From Aquimarina pacifica (GTDB lineage Bacteria > Bacteroidota > Bacteroidia > Flavobacteriales > Flavobacteriaceae), in NCBI RefSeq assembly GCF_000520955.1, contig NZ_JACC01000002.1:186001-250000 (forward strand): 64,000 bases of DNA, written 5' to 3'. The first letter of the stretch is position 1; every line of letters begins with the position of its first letter. The notes beneath the pieces are model-generated. The model did not search any database, was not told where the DNA came from, and worked only from the letters and a program-made list of their open reading frames with translations. Positions 8,335 to 18,537 of this stretch are shown here, in pieces. A program made the position numbers and the translations under genes.

Positions 8335-8952
8335 ATGAAATTACCACAGTACCTATTAGTTTTTATATTCTTATCGTTTACACAAGTTTATACCCATGCA
8401 CAAGAAGAAAATGGAACCATTACCGAAGCTTTAAACACGGGAAATATAGAGACGCAATTTAATACATTGATAGAAAAGTCAGGAAGGTTTCAGGACTATA
8501 AAGTGGTAAAAAGAGTTTCTCTCGATAAACTAAAATCCAATACAATAGATACCCTCAAAACTCTTGCTTCAAAATTAAACAAAACCAATCTTCAAATAGC
8601 TGAACAAAAAACTACAATAACAGGTCTAGAAGAAACATTAGTAAAAACAAATGAAAGTCTCACCTTGGTTACTCAAGATAAGGACAGCATGAGCTTTTTA
8701 GGTATGGCTGTTACCAAATCAAGTTATAACACCATATTATTTAGTATCATCGGAGTTCTTTTAATATTACTGGGTATATTCATCTTTAAATTTAAAAACA
8801 GTAATGCAGTAACGGTACAAGCAAAAAAAGCCCTATCAGAAACCGAGGAAGAATTTGAAGATCATAGAAGAAGATCCCTAGAGCGTGAGCAAAAAGTAAT
8901 GCGTAAATTACAGGATGAGATCAACAAACAACGTAAAGCTGGTACGAAGTAA
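8335..8952 (+). CDS. Membrane coiled-coil protein upstream of trmD
   Basis: From the ATG at 8335 the protein is 205 residues. It has a signal peptide (to about residue 23, ending THAQ), a periplasmic region with coiled-coil heptads (about 65-115), a membrane helix (about 132-152), and a charged cytoplasmic tail rich in E, R and K that also looks coiled. An in-frame ATG at 8305 adds ten polar residues before the signal peptide and is less likely. No enzymatic motif is present. From memory, relatives in flavobacterial databases are often labelled tRNA (guanine-N1)-methyltransferase because they sit next to trmD; the sequence does not support that name. Function unknown. Confidence 0.75.
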   Translation: MKLPQYLLVFIFLSFTQVYTHAQEENGTITEALNTGNIETQFNTLIEKSGRFQDYKVVKRVSLDKLKSNTIDTLKTLASKLNKTNLQIAEQKTTITGLEETLVKTNESLTLVTQDKDSMSFLGMAVTKSSYNTILFSIIGVLLILLGIFIFKFKNSNAVTVQAKKALSETEEEFEDHRRRSLEREQKVMRKLQDEINKQRKAGTK

Positions 8953-9028
8953 CTCTCAATCGCTAGATTCTTAACATATTCTTTCGCATCTTTGCATTTA
9001 GTAAAATGTATAAAATATAACCCTGACG

Positions 9029-9706
9029 ATGCGCATAGATATTATTACCGTAGTACCTGACATCTTAAAAAGTCCGTTCGAAGCTTCTATAATGAAAAGA
9101 TCTATAGAAAAAGGACTTGTAGATGTACAGCTACACAACTTAAGGGATTACACCAATGATAATTATAGACAAGTAGATGATTACCAATTTGGTGGTGGCG
9201 CAGGAATGGTAATGATGATCGAACCAATAGACAAATGTATCTCTAAACTAAAGAGTGAAAGAACATATGATGAGGTAATTTATATGACACCTGATGGAGA
9301 AACTCTAAATCAGAGTATATCTAACCAATTATCGCTAAAAGGAAATCTTATTATTCTTTGCGGACATTATAAAGGGGTGGATCAAAGAGTTCGAGATCAA
9401 TTCATTACAAAAGAAATCTCTGTGGGAGATTATGTGTTATCTGGCGGTGAATTAGGAGCCCTAATTTTATGCGATGCTATCATTCGACTTATCCCAGGAG
9501 TTCTTGGCAATGAAACATCCGCATTAACAGATTCTTTTCAAGATAACTTATTAGCTCCTCCAATATATACCAGACCTGCTGACTATAAAGGCTGGAAAGT
9601 CCCAGAAATACTTACCTCTGGTAATTTTCCGAAAATAGAAAACTGGCGAGAGGAACAAGCATATCAAAGAACAAAAGAACGAAGACCTGACCTTCTGGAT
9701 CAGTAA
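9029..9706 (+). CDS. trmD: tRNA (guanine37-N1)-methyltransferase
   Basis: The 225-residue protein is a SPOUT-fold methyltransferase that makes m1G37 in tRNAs and so prevents +1 frameshifting. Signature segments are [11 protein letters not shown] at the start, [11 protein letters not shown] (about 51-61), the SAM-binding knot [12 protein letters not shown] and [13 protein letters not shown] (about 110-143), then [10 protein letters not shown]. The length matches the family. A near -7 box (CATCTTTG, 8987-8994) lies before it. Usually trmD and rplS are neighbours; here a large YARHG-domain gene lies between them. Confidence 0.97.
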   Translation: MRIDIITVVPDILKSPFEASIMKRSIEKGLVDVQLHNLRDYTNDNYRQVDDYQFGGGAGMVMMIEPIDKCISKLKSERTYDEVIYMTPDGETLNQSISNQLSLKGNLIILCGHYKGVDQRVRDQFITKEISVGDYVLSGGELGALILCDAIIRLIPGVLGNETSALTDSFQDNLLAPPIYTRPADYKGWKVPEILTSGNFPKIENWREEQAYQRTKERRPDLLDQ

Positions 9707-9805
9707 AGTACAACTAAATTCTTACTAACATTCCCTGTAAACAGGGTGCTGTATTATTATAATTTACCTAATCTTTACATTAGTACACTAATTAACACTA
9801 CATTA

Positions 9806-11581
9806 ATGCAAAGAAAAATCTTAGTTGTCTTATTTCTATTTATAACCTTTTTGATAAAGGCCGAACCCTTTTTTAGTATATACCCTAATCAATTAAATTT
9901 TGAAAATTACCCAATCATTACAACCACATGTATAATTCGTAATGACGGAAGTTTTAAAATGACCAAAAGCAATATTAATAAGTTTAACTTCTCAATACTA
10001 GAAAATGGTCTTTACATACAAGCAGTCACATATAATCTAATAGAAATTATAGATAAAGATCATGCTGTTGTAAAATTGTCATTTGCAAGTTTATCCCCTC
10101 TATACATGAACAGGGACATTAACTTTTATCTTAATGCAGAAGATCACTTTACCTTTGATGGAGAAAATTATATCTTTTATAACAACGGTAATATTGTCAA
10201 TCACGAAATGAAACCTTATTCTCCTGATGAACATCTGACACCACAAGAATCTAATCAAAATACGATACAACCAGACCCTTCTTTATTGTCGGATAAATCT
10301 CTCTTCGAATGTTCTCATGAAGAATTACTTTTTATGCGAAATACCTATTATGCACAAAAGGGATATATTTTCAAAAACAATCAATTAAAGAAGGCATTCA
10401 GGACTCAACAATGGTATACTCCAACACTATCAAATTTAAAAAACATAAGTTTTACAGAAGAAGAAAAAGCAGAAATCGCATATATTCAATTTCATGAAGC
10501 TTTAAAATCTGAAGAAAATGGCCTGACAATCGATGTTCTCAAATATGATGATGATGACATGGTTAAGGAAATATTGTATAAAGCTCAAAAATCCTATAAC
10601 TTTTGGGCAGAAAAAGAAAAACAACATGTATTTCATAACATTTCCTATGTATCCATTGATAAAGAAAAAAGACAACCAAAAAAAATAGGATATTTTAATC
10701 TATATCATAAACAAGAACAGTTTAGAGAATACTATCCCAATGGTATCGTTAAAGAAGAAGTATTCATTCGTAAAAATGGTTCAAATCTGTACACTGCATT
10801 TGTAGATCAATATCATAATACCGGAAAAAAGAGAAAGGAATCCGAATTCCTAGAAAATCTAAGTAATTATGACATCGAATCCTTTAAAAATAGTAGTGCT
10901 TGGTATATGGTATGGGAGTATTACTTAACTAAAAGCGACAATAGTGAACAACCAAATCCCTCAAAAGATATTTATGAGATCGCGACGGTATATGATTTCT
11001 ACACCCCACAAACTCCTTCTGAAAAAGAAATGAATCAAATCGTCAAAAAAAAATTGACAAGCAACTCTGATAATGAATATGTATTTGAGGAACTAAAGTC
11101 AATTTACGAACTAAAATACCCCAAAAACAATTGGCTCCAGTTAAGTACTAACAATTATATCAAAAAAAATAACTTGAAATATAACCATTCGCTCGATTTA
11201 TACAACAACGAAAAATCACAACTATTATGCGATCAACACGAGATAAGTTATATATACGTATCAACTGCCAATGAGCGATATGAACAGAAACTTTATAATA
11301 AAAACTCAGTTCTTCTTAAAGCCCAAAACAGAATATTGTATGATGATAGTGATGTGAGAGAAATTGATGGTACATACAAAGTTCAGAACTGGAACGAAGA
11401 AGAAAAACAACTAGATTTTGTAGATATTTTTCATCCGGATATGCAATATGGCACCTATATTATCTATATGAAAGTTACTTTTCCTGACCACAAAAAAACC
11501 TTTTACTCAGAAAAATATAAGTTAGAATATGTACCTATAGCCGATACCTTGAACCCCTCTACAAAAAAAGAACCAAATTAA
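9806..11581 (+). CDS. Secreted YARHG-domain protein with YwqK/MORN-like repeats
   Basis: From the ATG at 9806 the protein is 591 residues with a clean signal peptide (residues 1-19, ending LIKAEP). The longer frame from 9746 adds twenty residues that would bury the signal. Around residues 160-225 is a YARHG-type domain: MRNTYYAQKGYIF, then NNQLKKAF and QQWYTP. This is a domain of unknown function found in envelope proteins. A repeat-like segment near 305-350 (FREYYPNGIVKEE, YHNTGKKRKESEF) resembles YwqK/MORN antitoxin-like repeats. The rest is unassigned. It sits between trmD and rplS on the same strand, but rplS has its own promoter. Confidence 0.75.
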   Translation: MQRKILVVLFLFITFLIKAEPFFSIYPNQLNFENYPIITTTCIIRNDGSFKMTKSNINKFNFSILENGLYIQAVTYNLIEIIDKDHAVVKLSFASLSPLYMNRDINFYLNAEDHFTFDGENYIFYNNGNIVNHEMKPYSPDEHLTPQESNQNTIQPDPSLLSDKSLFECSHEELLFMRNTYYAQKGYIFKNNQLKKAFRTQQWYTPTLSNLKNISFTEEEKAEIAYIQFHEALKSEENGLTIDVLKYDDDDMVKEILYKAQKSYNFWAEKEKQHVFHNISYVSIDKEKRQPKKIGYFNLYHKQEQFREYYPNGIVKEEVFIRKNGSNLYTAFVDQYHNTGKKRKESEFLENLSNYDIESFKNSSAWYMVWEYYLTKSDNSEQPNPSKDIYEIATVYDFYTPQTPSEKEMNQIVKKKLTSNSDNEYVFEELKSIYELKYPKNNWLQLSTNNYIKKNNLKYNHSLDLYNNEKSQLLCDQHEISYIYVSTANERYEQKLYNKNSVLLKAQNRILYDDSDVREIDGTYKVQNWNEEEKQLDFVDIFHPDMQYGTYIIYMKVTFPDHKKTFYSEKYKLEYVPIADTLNPSTKKEPN

Positions 11582-11649
11582 GCAGCTATACAAATTGTAT
11601 CTCAAAGTCTTTTCTAAAACACAAGACACTAATAAACAAGACAAAATAC

Positions 11650-11679
11650 TTGGAAATCATTAAATAATATTTATTTTTG
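11650..11679 (+). promoter_or_regulatory. rplS promoter: TTG-N19-TATTTTTG
   Basis: A TTG at 11650-11652 and TATTTTTG at 11672-11679 are separated by exactly 19 bp. This matches the Flavobacterium consensus TTG-N17-23-TAnnTTTG fully. Predicted transcription starts near 11686 and leaves a leader of about 68 nt before rplS. It is the best complete promoter in the window. Confidence 0.7.
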
Positions 11680-11753
11680 CAGCCTGAATTAGAACAACCT
11701 CTGGCGAAAATCGTGAATGTTGCTTTAAGAAAACCAAAGAAACTATATCCACA

Positions 11754-12104
11754 ATGGAAGATTTAGTAAAATTTGTTCAAGACGAATTCGTAGCAAAAAA
11801 AGAAATGCCTGAATTCGCAGCTGGTGATACAATCACTGTGTATTATGAAATTAAAGAAGGATCAAAGACTCGTACTCAGTTTTTTAGAGGAGTTGTAATC
11901 CAGAGAAGAGGTTCAGGAAGTACAGAAACATTTACGATTAGAAAAATGTCTGGTACTATAGGTGTAGAGCGTATTTTTCCTCTAAACTTGCCTGCTCTTC
12001 AAAAAATTGAAGTGAACAAAAGAGGTAAAGTTCGTAGAGCTCGTATATTCTACTTTAGAGAACTTACCGGTAAAAAGGCACGTATCAAAGAAAAAAGAGG
12101 TTAA
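11754..12104 (+). CDS. rplS: 50S ribosomal protein L19
   Basis: The 116-residue protein shows the L19 core: PEFAAGDTITVYYEIKEG, FRGVVIQRRGSGSTETFTIRK, GVERIFPLNLP and KVRRARIFYFREL. L19 sits at the 30S-50S interface. It has its own strong promoter and ends at a hairpin terminator. The start is supported by the normal L19 N-terminus. Confidence 0.98.
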   Translation: MEDLVKFVQDEFVAKKEMPEFAAGDTITVYYEIKEGSKTRTQFFRGVVIQRRGSGSTETFTIRKMSGTIGVERIFPLNLPALQKIEVNKRGKVRRARIFYFRELTGKKARIKEKRG

Positions 12105-12128
12105 TATTACTTTTTTTTACACAAAATC

Positions 12129-12157
12129 AAAGGTCGCTAATATAGCGGCCTTTTTTT
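12129..12157 (+). terminator. Intrinsic terminator after rplS
   Basis: The stem AAAGGTCGCTA (12129-12139) pairs with TAGCGGCCTTT with one G-U pair and a three-base loop, then runs into a T tract. Confidence 0.9.
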
Positions 12158-12285
12158 ATGAACAAAAGTTAACAACCAAAGTTCATAACTAGTTAAAAAC
12201 TAATTAGATATAACAAACTCTAATCCGTTTTTTTTTCTTAAATTTACTATAGCTACCAATAGTAAGAGATGACACAAGGATTGTC

Positions 12286-12293
12286 TAACTTTG
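12286..12293 (+). promoter_or_regulatory. -7 box TAACTTTG in gene-free region
   Basis: A perfect TAnnTTTG lies 129 bp after the rplS terminator and 440 bp before a second terminator, with no protein gene between. It is a candidate promoter for the structured RNA. A second possible start is TTGACA (12450-12455) with TAGTAT (12471-12476), just before the first large hairpin. Confidence 0.35.
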
Positions 12294-12478
12294 TAGCCGT
12301 TATACATACGTTCTTTGAACACTTAAAAATCTATTTAATTAAAATAAATATAAGACGAAAGTTATTTTTTTGAATACATCCTTAAAATCACTTTAAAGGA
12401 ATTACTTTAAAATAATTTTAAAATGAAATTCGAAAGAAAAAATTAAGTCTTGACACTTTTTTAATATAAATAGTATCA

Positions 12479-12737
12479 GACTTTATCGAATAAAAACGCT
12501 TCCATTGCTATTGTAACGGATAAACACAAGTATTCGATATAAAGTCAATTGAGAAGAAATAATATATAAAACTATGGTTTAATAATTTTATTTCGACTCA
12601 AAATTAGAAATAATGACACTATATAGTATAAAAGTGAAAATACTTTTATTTAATAGCGGGTAAACAGCTACTATAAATAATTATTTCTAATGAAGCCATA
12701 TCAAAATACCTGTATTCTTGATATGGCTTTTTTTTTT
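12479..12737 (+). ncRNA. Candidate structured non-coding RNA, no family recognised
   Basis: No reading frame worth reporting is present, but the segment is dense in complementary arms. Hairpin A pairs 12479-12492 with 12531-12546 (14 bp, two-base bulge). Element B has a perfect 12-bp closing stem (12603-12614 with 12680-12691) enclosing TATAGTA/TACTATA (12622-12628 with 12669-12675), ATAAAAGT/ACTTTTAT (12628-12635 with 12642-12649) and TAGC/GCTA (12654-12657 with 12667-12670). A perfect 12-bp terminator with nine to ten T residues follows directly. rplS upstream already has its own terminator, so this second terminator needs another transcript. The 5' end could be near 12300 or near 12480. 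I could not match it to 6S, tmRNA, RNase P or SRP RNA. Confidence 0.5.
12693..12737 (+). terminator. Strong orphan terminator ending the RNA candidate
   Basis: AAGCCATATCAA (12693-12704) pairs perfectly with TTGATATGGCTT (12718-12729). The loop is 13 bases and a run of T extends to 12737. No protein gene lies between it and the rplS terminator. Confidence 0.88.
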
Positions 12738-12860
12738 AAGTAACCCCAAAAACAGACTCAAATTTTATGAGGTATATTTTTTTTTGGCCTAATTTTCAAT
12801 AAAACATAATTCCCCCGATATAATATAAAACTATCTAGCTACTAGTTGCATATACTTTAC

Positions 12861-12868
12861 TAGATTTG
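12861..12868 (+). promoter_or_regulatory. -7 box TAGATTTG and long leader of icd
   Basis: A perfect TAnnTTTG lies 190 bp before icd, giving a leader of about 185 nt. The leader can fold CTAAGAC (12890-12896) with GTCTTAG (12937-12943) around an inner TAGAT/ATCTA stem (12908-12912 with 12921-12925). No known riboswitch class is recognisable. Confidence 0.45.
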
Positions 12869-13040
12869 TATCTTCGCGCTCGAAAAATCCTAAGACTTAT
12901 ATTATTCTAGATTTAGAAAGATCTATGATTATTTTTGTCTTAGAAAAACTAAACGACTAATTATTTCTTTTTAGATAGTTATAAAGTCTAATAAAATTAG
13001 GGAACTTTTGATCTTTTAAACTTAAAAAGAAAATCCCTAA

Positions 13041-15284
<2,244 letters not shown>

Positions 15285-15310
15285 AATATAACCGAATAAT
15301 CAAAAGCACG

Positions 15311-15346
15311 AAGCCTGTATAGAAATTTCTATACAGGCTTTTTTTA
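15311..15346 (+). terminator. Intrinsic terminator after icd
   Basis: The 30 bases 15311-15340 form a perfect inverted repeat (AAGCCTGTATAGAAA with its complement), followed by T residues. The symmetric arms would also work in the other direction. Confidence 0.9.
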
Positions 15347-15472
15347 TGAAGACCTTTTTCGTATTCAAAAAAAAAATCAATTTCATGCAACCCTTTGGTT
15401 TTTGAGTTGTCAATAAGAATAACTAGAAAAGAACAAGTACATTTAGAAGCAATTACAATCAAGTAAAACTAA

Positions 15473-16012
15473 TTGGAAACCAACATCATTTATACACATA
15501 AAAAACTTGTTGAAAACAGCAAGGCTGGTGATAGAAACTCGCAATATCAATTGTATGAACTCTATGTAAATGCAATGTTCAATGTAAGCATTAGAATGGT
15601 TGGCTCAAAAGAAGATGCAGAAGATGTTATTCAGGAAAGTTTTATAGAAGCTTTTAGAAAACTAAATTCTTTTAGATACGAAAGTACCTTTGGCTCTTGG
15701 TTAAAAAGAATAGTAATTAATAAAAGTATTAATCATTTAAAATTAAAGAAAATACCGATCACACCTCTAGATCATTATGAATATCAAATTAGTGAGGTAA
15801 CCAATCAGGAAGCACCTGTACTTGATATCAACAAAATTAAAAAAGGAATAAAGTTACTACCCGACGGATATTCTCAAATTATTACACTATACCTTATCGA
15901 AGGATATGATCATATAGAAATCTCAGAAATACTTGGTATTACCATTTCGACATCCAAATCGCAATACCATAGAGCAAAGAAAAAACTTATTGCAATTGTA
16001 AATACACTATAA
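15473..16012 (+). CDS. ECF-type RNA polymerase sigma factor
   Basis: The 179-residue protein has sigma region 2 (about residues 20-90, with GSKEDAEDVIQESFIEAF and STFGSWLKRIVIN) and region 4 (about 125-175, with LPDGYSQIITLYLIEGYDHIEI and a SKSQYHRAKKKL recognition helix). The start is a TTG; the next ATG falls inside region 2, so the TTG or something close to it must be used. It lies 4 bp before a membrane protein that looks like its anti-sigma factor, and the unit continues into a DUF4097 gene, a barrel and a TonB receptor. It probably controls an envelope response. Confidence 0.92.
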   Translation: METNIIYTHKKLVENSKAGDRNSQYQLYELYVNAMFNVSIRMVGSKEDAEDVIQESFIEAFRKLNSFRYESTFGSWLKRIVINKSINHLKLKKIPITPLDHYEYQISEVTNQEAPVLDINKIKKGIKLLPDGYSQIITLYLIEGYDHIEISEILGITISTSKSQYHRAKKKLIAIVNTL

Positions 16013-16016
16013 TACA

Positions 16017-16559
16017 ATGGACAATTTCGAAAAATACATACAAAAAAACAAAGATCAGTTCGATGAACATAAAGTCGATCATTTAAAAATCTGGAACCAA
16101 ATAGAAACTGAATTAGAAACCCCAAAAACCATTTCTCTATTCAGAAAGTTTTCTATTGTTAAGGTTGCTGCAACACTACTTATTCTTATCGGAGCTTTCT
16201 CTATAGTTCGATTTTATAAGATTTCAGAAATCAATTTTAATTCCGAAAAAATGATAGTGAATCAAGAGCTTAGAGATATCGATGTTTATTATAAGAATTT
16301 AGTATCCTTTCAAGTACAATTGGTGCAAAAAAACACGAAACTTCTACCCGAGGAAAAGAAAGAGTTTCTGTCTTTTATGGATGAATTAGATGAAGAATAT
16401 AATACGCTGAAAAAGGAGATGACACAAAACCTGAATAACGAATATATTCTCGAAGCCATTATAAACAATTACAAAAAAAGGATAGAATTGATTGAAAATC
16501 TTTTAAAACAAATCAATACTCCGCAAAATTCAAATGATAATGAAGGCTATATTTTATAA
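16017..16559 (+). CDS. Single-pass membrane protein, probable anti-sigma factor
   Basis: The 180-residue protein has a polar cytoplasmic N-terminus (about 1-45), one membrane helix (about 47-65) and a periplasmic helical part with coiled-coil character (about 95-170, E, K and N rich). Position directly after an ECF sigma gene and this topology fit an anti-sigma factor, but no zinc-binding HCC motif of the ZAS class is present. The 3' end overlaps the DUF4097 gene by 20 bp, indicating translational coupling. The function is inferred from context only. Confidence 0.7.
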   Translation: MDNFEKYIQKNKDQFDEHKVDHLKIWNQIETELETPKTISLFRKFSIVKVAATLLILIGAFSIVRFYKISEINFNSEKMIVNQELRDIDVYYKNLVSFQVQLVQKNTKLLPEEKKEFLSFMDELDEEYNTLKKEMTQNLNNEYILEAIINNYKKRIELIENLLKQINTPQNSNDNEGYIL

Positions 16560-17631
16560 ATATCTTTTACCAGTACTATTTGTATTTTTCTCGCTTACTC
16601 TAATACAGGGACAAGAAAAAGTGTCCAAAAGTATTGAAAAGACCTATCCACTTACAAATGCGGGAGAATTGCATTTAGAAAACAAATACGGTACTATAAT
16701 AATTAATGGTTGGGAGAAAAAAACAGCTCAGATCACCATGGATATTAAGGTTACCAAAAAGAAAAAAGAGGATGCCATAGAGCTATTAGGGCGAATTAAT
16801 TCTATCATAAATAATACAGAAGATTTTATTACGATCTCTTCTGTTATCGAAGAAAAGAACCCTAGCATAATTTCTAAATTCTTTAGCAAAGCAAATCCTT
16901 TTGATTTTGATAAAAGTAATGTTCAGATTGATTATACGATCTATATACCCCAGAATGCGGCTTTGCAAATAACAAATAAATTTGGTGATGTTATTGTAAG
17001 TGGTTGGAGCGGTAAACTTAAGGCAGATGTTCAACACGGTAATATGTGGATAAATAAAGATCTATATAGTGCTAACATTGACATGAAATTCGGAAAACTA
17101 AAAACAAAGTCTATCACCTACGGAAATATCCGTTGTAAAAATGGGGAGATCGATATAGAAAAGTCCAAAGATCTCAAAATAAGCAGTAGCGGAACCACTA
17201 TAGAAATTGGCAATACAGAATCTCTAGAGATACACTCTAGTAAAGATAAAATAACTATTGAAAACATAGATAATATTACTGGCGAAGTCATGTTTAGCAC
17301 CCTAAATATCAACAATATATCAAACAATATACATCTTCGAATGGAAATTGCTGATTTTTGGGTTTCAAAAATCAAAAACAAAAATCCAAGTATCGCCATT
17401 ATTCAAGAATCATCAGAAATAAATATAAACATTTCTGGTCTTACCATAAATTTTAACGCCTCTCTAGAACAGGGATTATTGCGGATACCTAAATCATTTA
17501 CTGACGTAACAACCCAAGTTATCGACAAAAGAAAAAGATTACGAAACATTACAGCCCAATATGGTAACAATACAACAAAAGGAAATCTAAATATTACAGG
17601 AAAAAAAGGAGTCATTATTTTAACAGAATAA
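16540..17631 (+). CDS. DUF4097-family secreted beta-helix protein
   Basis: From the ATG at 16540 the protein is 363 residues with a signal peptide (ending about IQGQ, residue 24). The rest consists of short repeated strands of the form E-I/D-x-G-x-L-x, for example ITNKFGDVIVSGWSGKLKADV and YGNIRCKNGEIDIEKSKDL, as in the head-GIN/DUF4097 adhesin-like right-handed beta-helix families. It likely sits in the periplasm or on the cell surface. An ATG six bases earlier is equally possible. It is translationally coupled to the anti-sigma-like gene. In Bacteroidota, this family commonly accompanies such sigma/anti-sigma pairs. Confidence 0.78.
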   Translation: MKAIFYKYLLPVLFVFFSLTLIQGQEKVSKSIEKTYPLTNAGELHLENKYGTIIINGWEKKTAQITMDIKVTKKKKEDAIELLGRINSIINNTEDFITISSVIEEKNPSIISKFFSKANPFDFDKSNVQIDYTIYIPQNAALQITNKFGDVIVSGWSGKLKADVQHGNMWINKDLYSANIDMKFGKLKTKSITYGNIRCKNGEIDIEKSKDLKISSSGTTIEIGNTESLEIHSSKDKITIENIDNITGEVMFSTLNINNISNNIHLRMEIADFWVSKIKNKNPSIAIIQESSEININISGLTINFNASLEQGLLRIPKSFTDVTTQVIDKRKRLRNITAQYGNNTTKGNLNITGKKGVIILTE

Positions 17632-17673
17632 CATCAATACAACACATATATCAATCAAAATAGATCAGACAGC

Positions 17674-18348
17674 ATGAAGCAATTAAAAAATATAATCCTT
17701 TTTCTTTTCATAGTACATTATTACCAACTACAAGCACAAGAATCCAATGATGCTAACTACATAGAATTTAATGATCGTAAAAATATTGTTCATGGTGTAT
17801 ATCTAGGATTTAATATGAATTATGGAGAAATCGATGGTAAAGAAACCATAGGCTCAACCATCAAACTTGCATACGTCGCAAATAGAAAGGTAGAATTTGG
17901 ATTTGCTATTGGTGGGTTTTATTCTAAACAAAACATCACTCATATTTCTACATTGAATAAAGAAGATCTAGGAGGAGTTTATGCAGGAATTCATATAGAA
18001 CCTATTTTTTTCAGTAAGTCAAAAATTAACCTATCCCTCCCTTTATTCGTAGGAGTGGGAGTTGCAGCCTATACAAATACAGACGCCAATGGCAACAATG
18101 AAATAAATGAAGATGATGATAATCTTGTTGGATTTTCTATAGTAAAACCCGGCATAAGTATTCTTTACAACATCTCTAGGTATGTACAGTTAGAAACAGG
18201 AATAAAATATAGATTCTCTTCTAAGTTTGACCTTCACCCAACTGGTCCTACAAGAATCGACGGGGTTTCTTTAGGGCTCGGTTTAAAAGTTGGTGTTTTT
18301 AATCTTGGTAGAAACAGGTACAAAAAAAACATTCAAAATGACAAGTAA
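17674..18348 (+). CDS. Outer-membrane beta-barrel protein
   Basis: The 224-residue protein has a signal peptide (ending LQAQ, about residue 22). It then has alternating hydrophobic and polar strands: GVYLGFNMNYG, IGSTIKLAYVANRKVEFGFAIGGFY, INLSLPLFVGVGVAAYT, YVQLETGIKYRF and GVSLGLGLKVGVF. These are typical of small 8-stranded outer-membrane barrels. An Asp/Asn-rich loop lies near residue 135-150. The specific role is unknown. It follows the DUF4097 gene by 42 bp in the same operon. Confidence 0.75.
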   Translation: MKQLKNIILFLFIVHYYQLQAQESNDANYIEFNDRKNIVHGVYLGFNMNYGEIDGKETIGSTIKLAYVANRKVEFGFAIGGFYSKQNITHISTLNKEDLGGVYAGIHIEPIFFSKSKINLSLPLFVGVGVAAYTNTDANGNNEINEDDDNLVGFSIVKPGISILYNISRYVQLETGIKYRFSSKFDLHPTGPTRIDGVSLGLGLKVGVFNLGRNRYKKNIQNDK

Positions 18349-18428
18349 TTCAAAAACAAAAATTCACAAAAAGATAGATACTATCTATGTGTATTCAAAA
18401 AACAATCAGGTATATCTAAAGAACAGCG

Positions 18429-18462
18429 AAAATCATTTTACTTCTTTGAATAAAATGATTTT
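18429..18462 (+). terminator. Perfect 12-bp hairpin between barrel and TonB receptor genes
   Basis: AAAATCATTTTA (18429-18440) pairs with TAAAATGATTTT (18451-18462) around a ten-base loop. It has only a short T end, so it may be a weak terminator, an attenuator or an mRNA-processing site that separates expression of the receptor from the upstream sigma operon. A 56-codon open frame overlaps it (18338-18508), but the hairpin explains the sequence better. Confidence 0.45.
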
Positions 18463-18537
18463 AAATAAAGAAGAATGGCTTCTCATAAAATTTAGATGGG
18501 ACATATAACACAATACCAATCAAATTTACAATCAAAA

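Noticed and set aside
8335..8952. Annotation of the gene before trmD as a tRNA methyltransferase
   Set aside because: The protein is a signal-peptide, one-helix, coiled-coil protein with no SAM-binding or SPOUT motif; the real trmD follows at 9029.
18338..18508. Open frame of 56 codons between the barrel gene and the TonB receptor
   Set aside because: A perfect 12-bp hairpin explains the same sequence, the composition is K/N/S-rich, and no family or signal is visible. Kept only as a hairpin feature.
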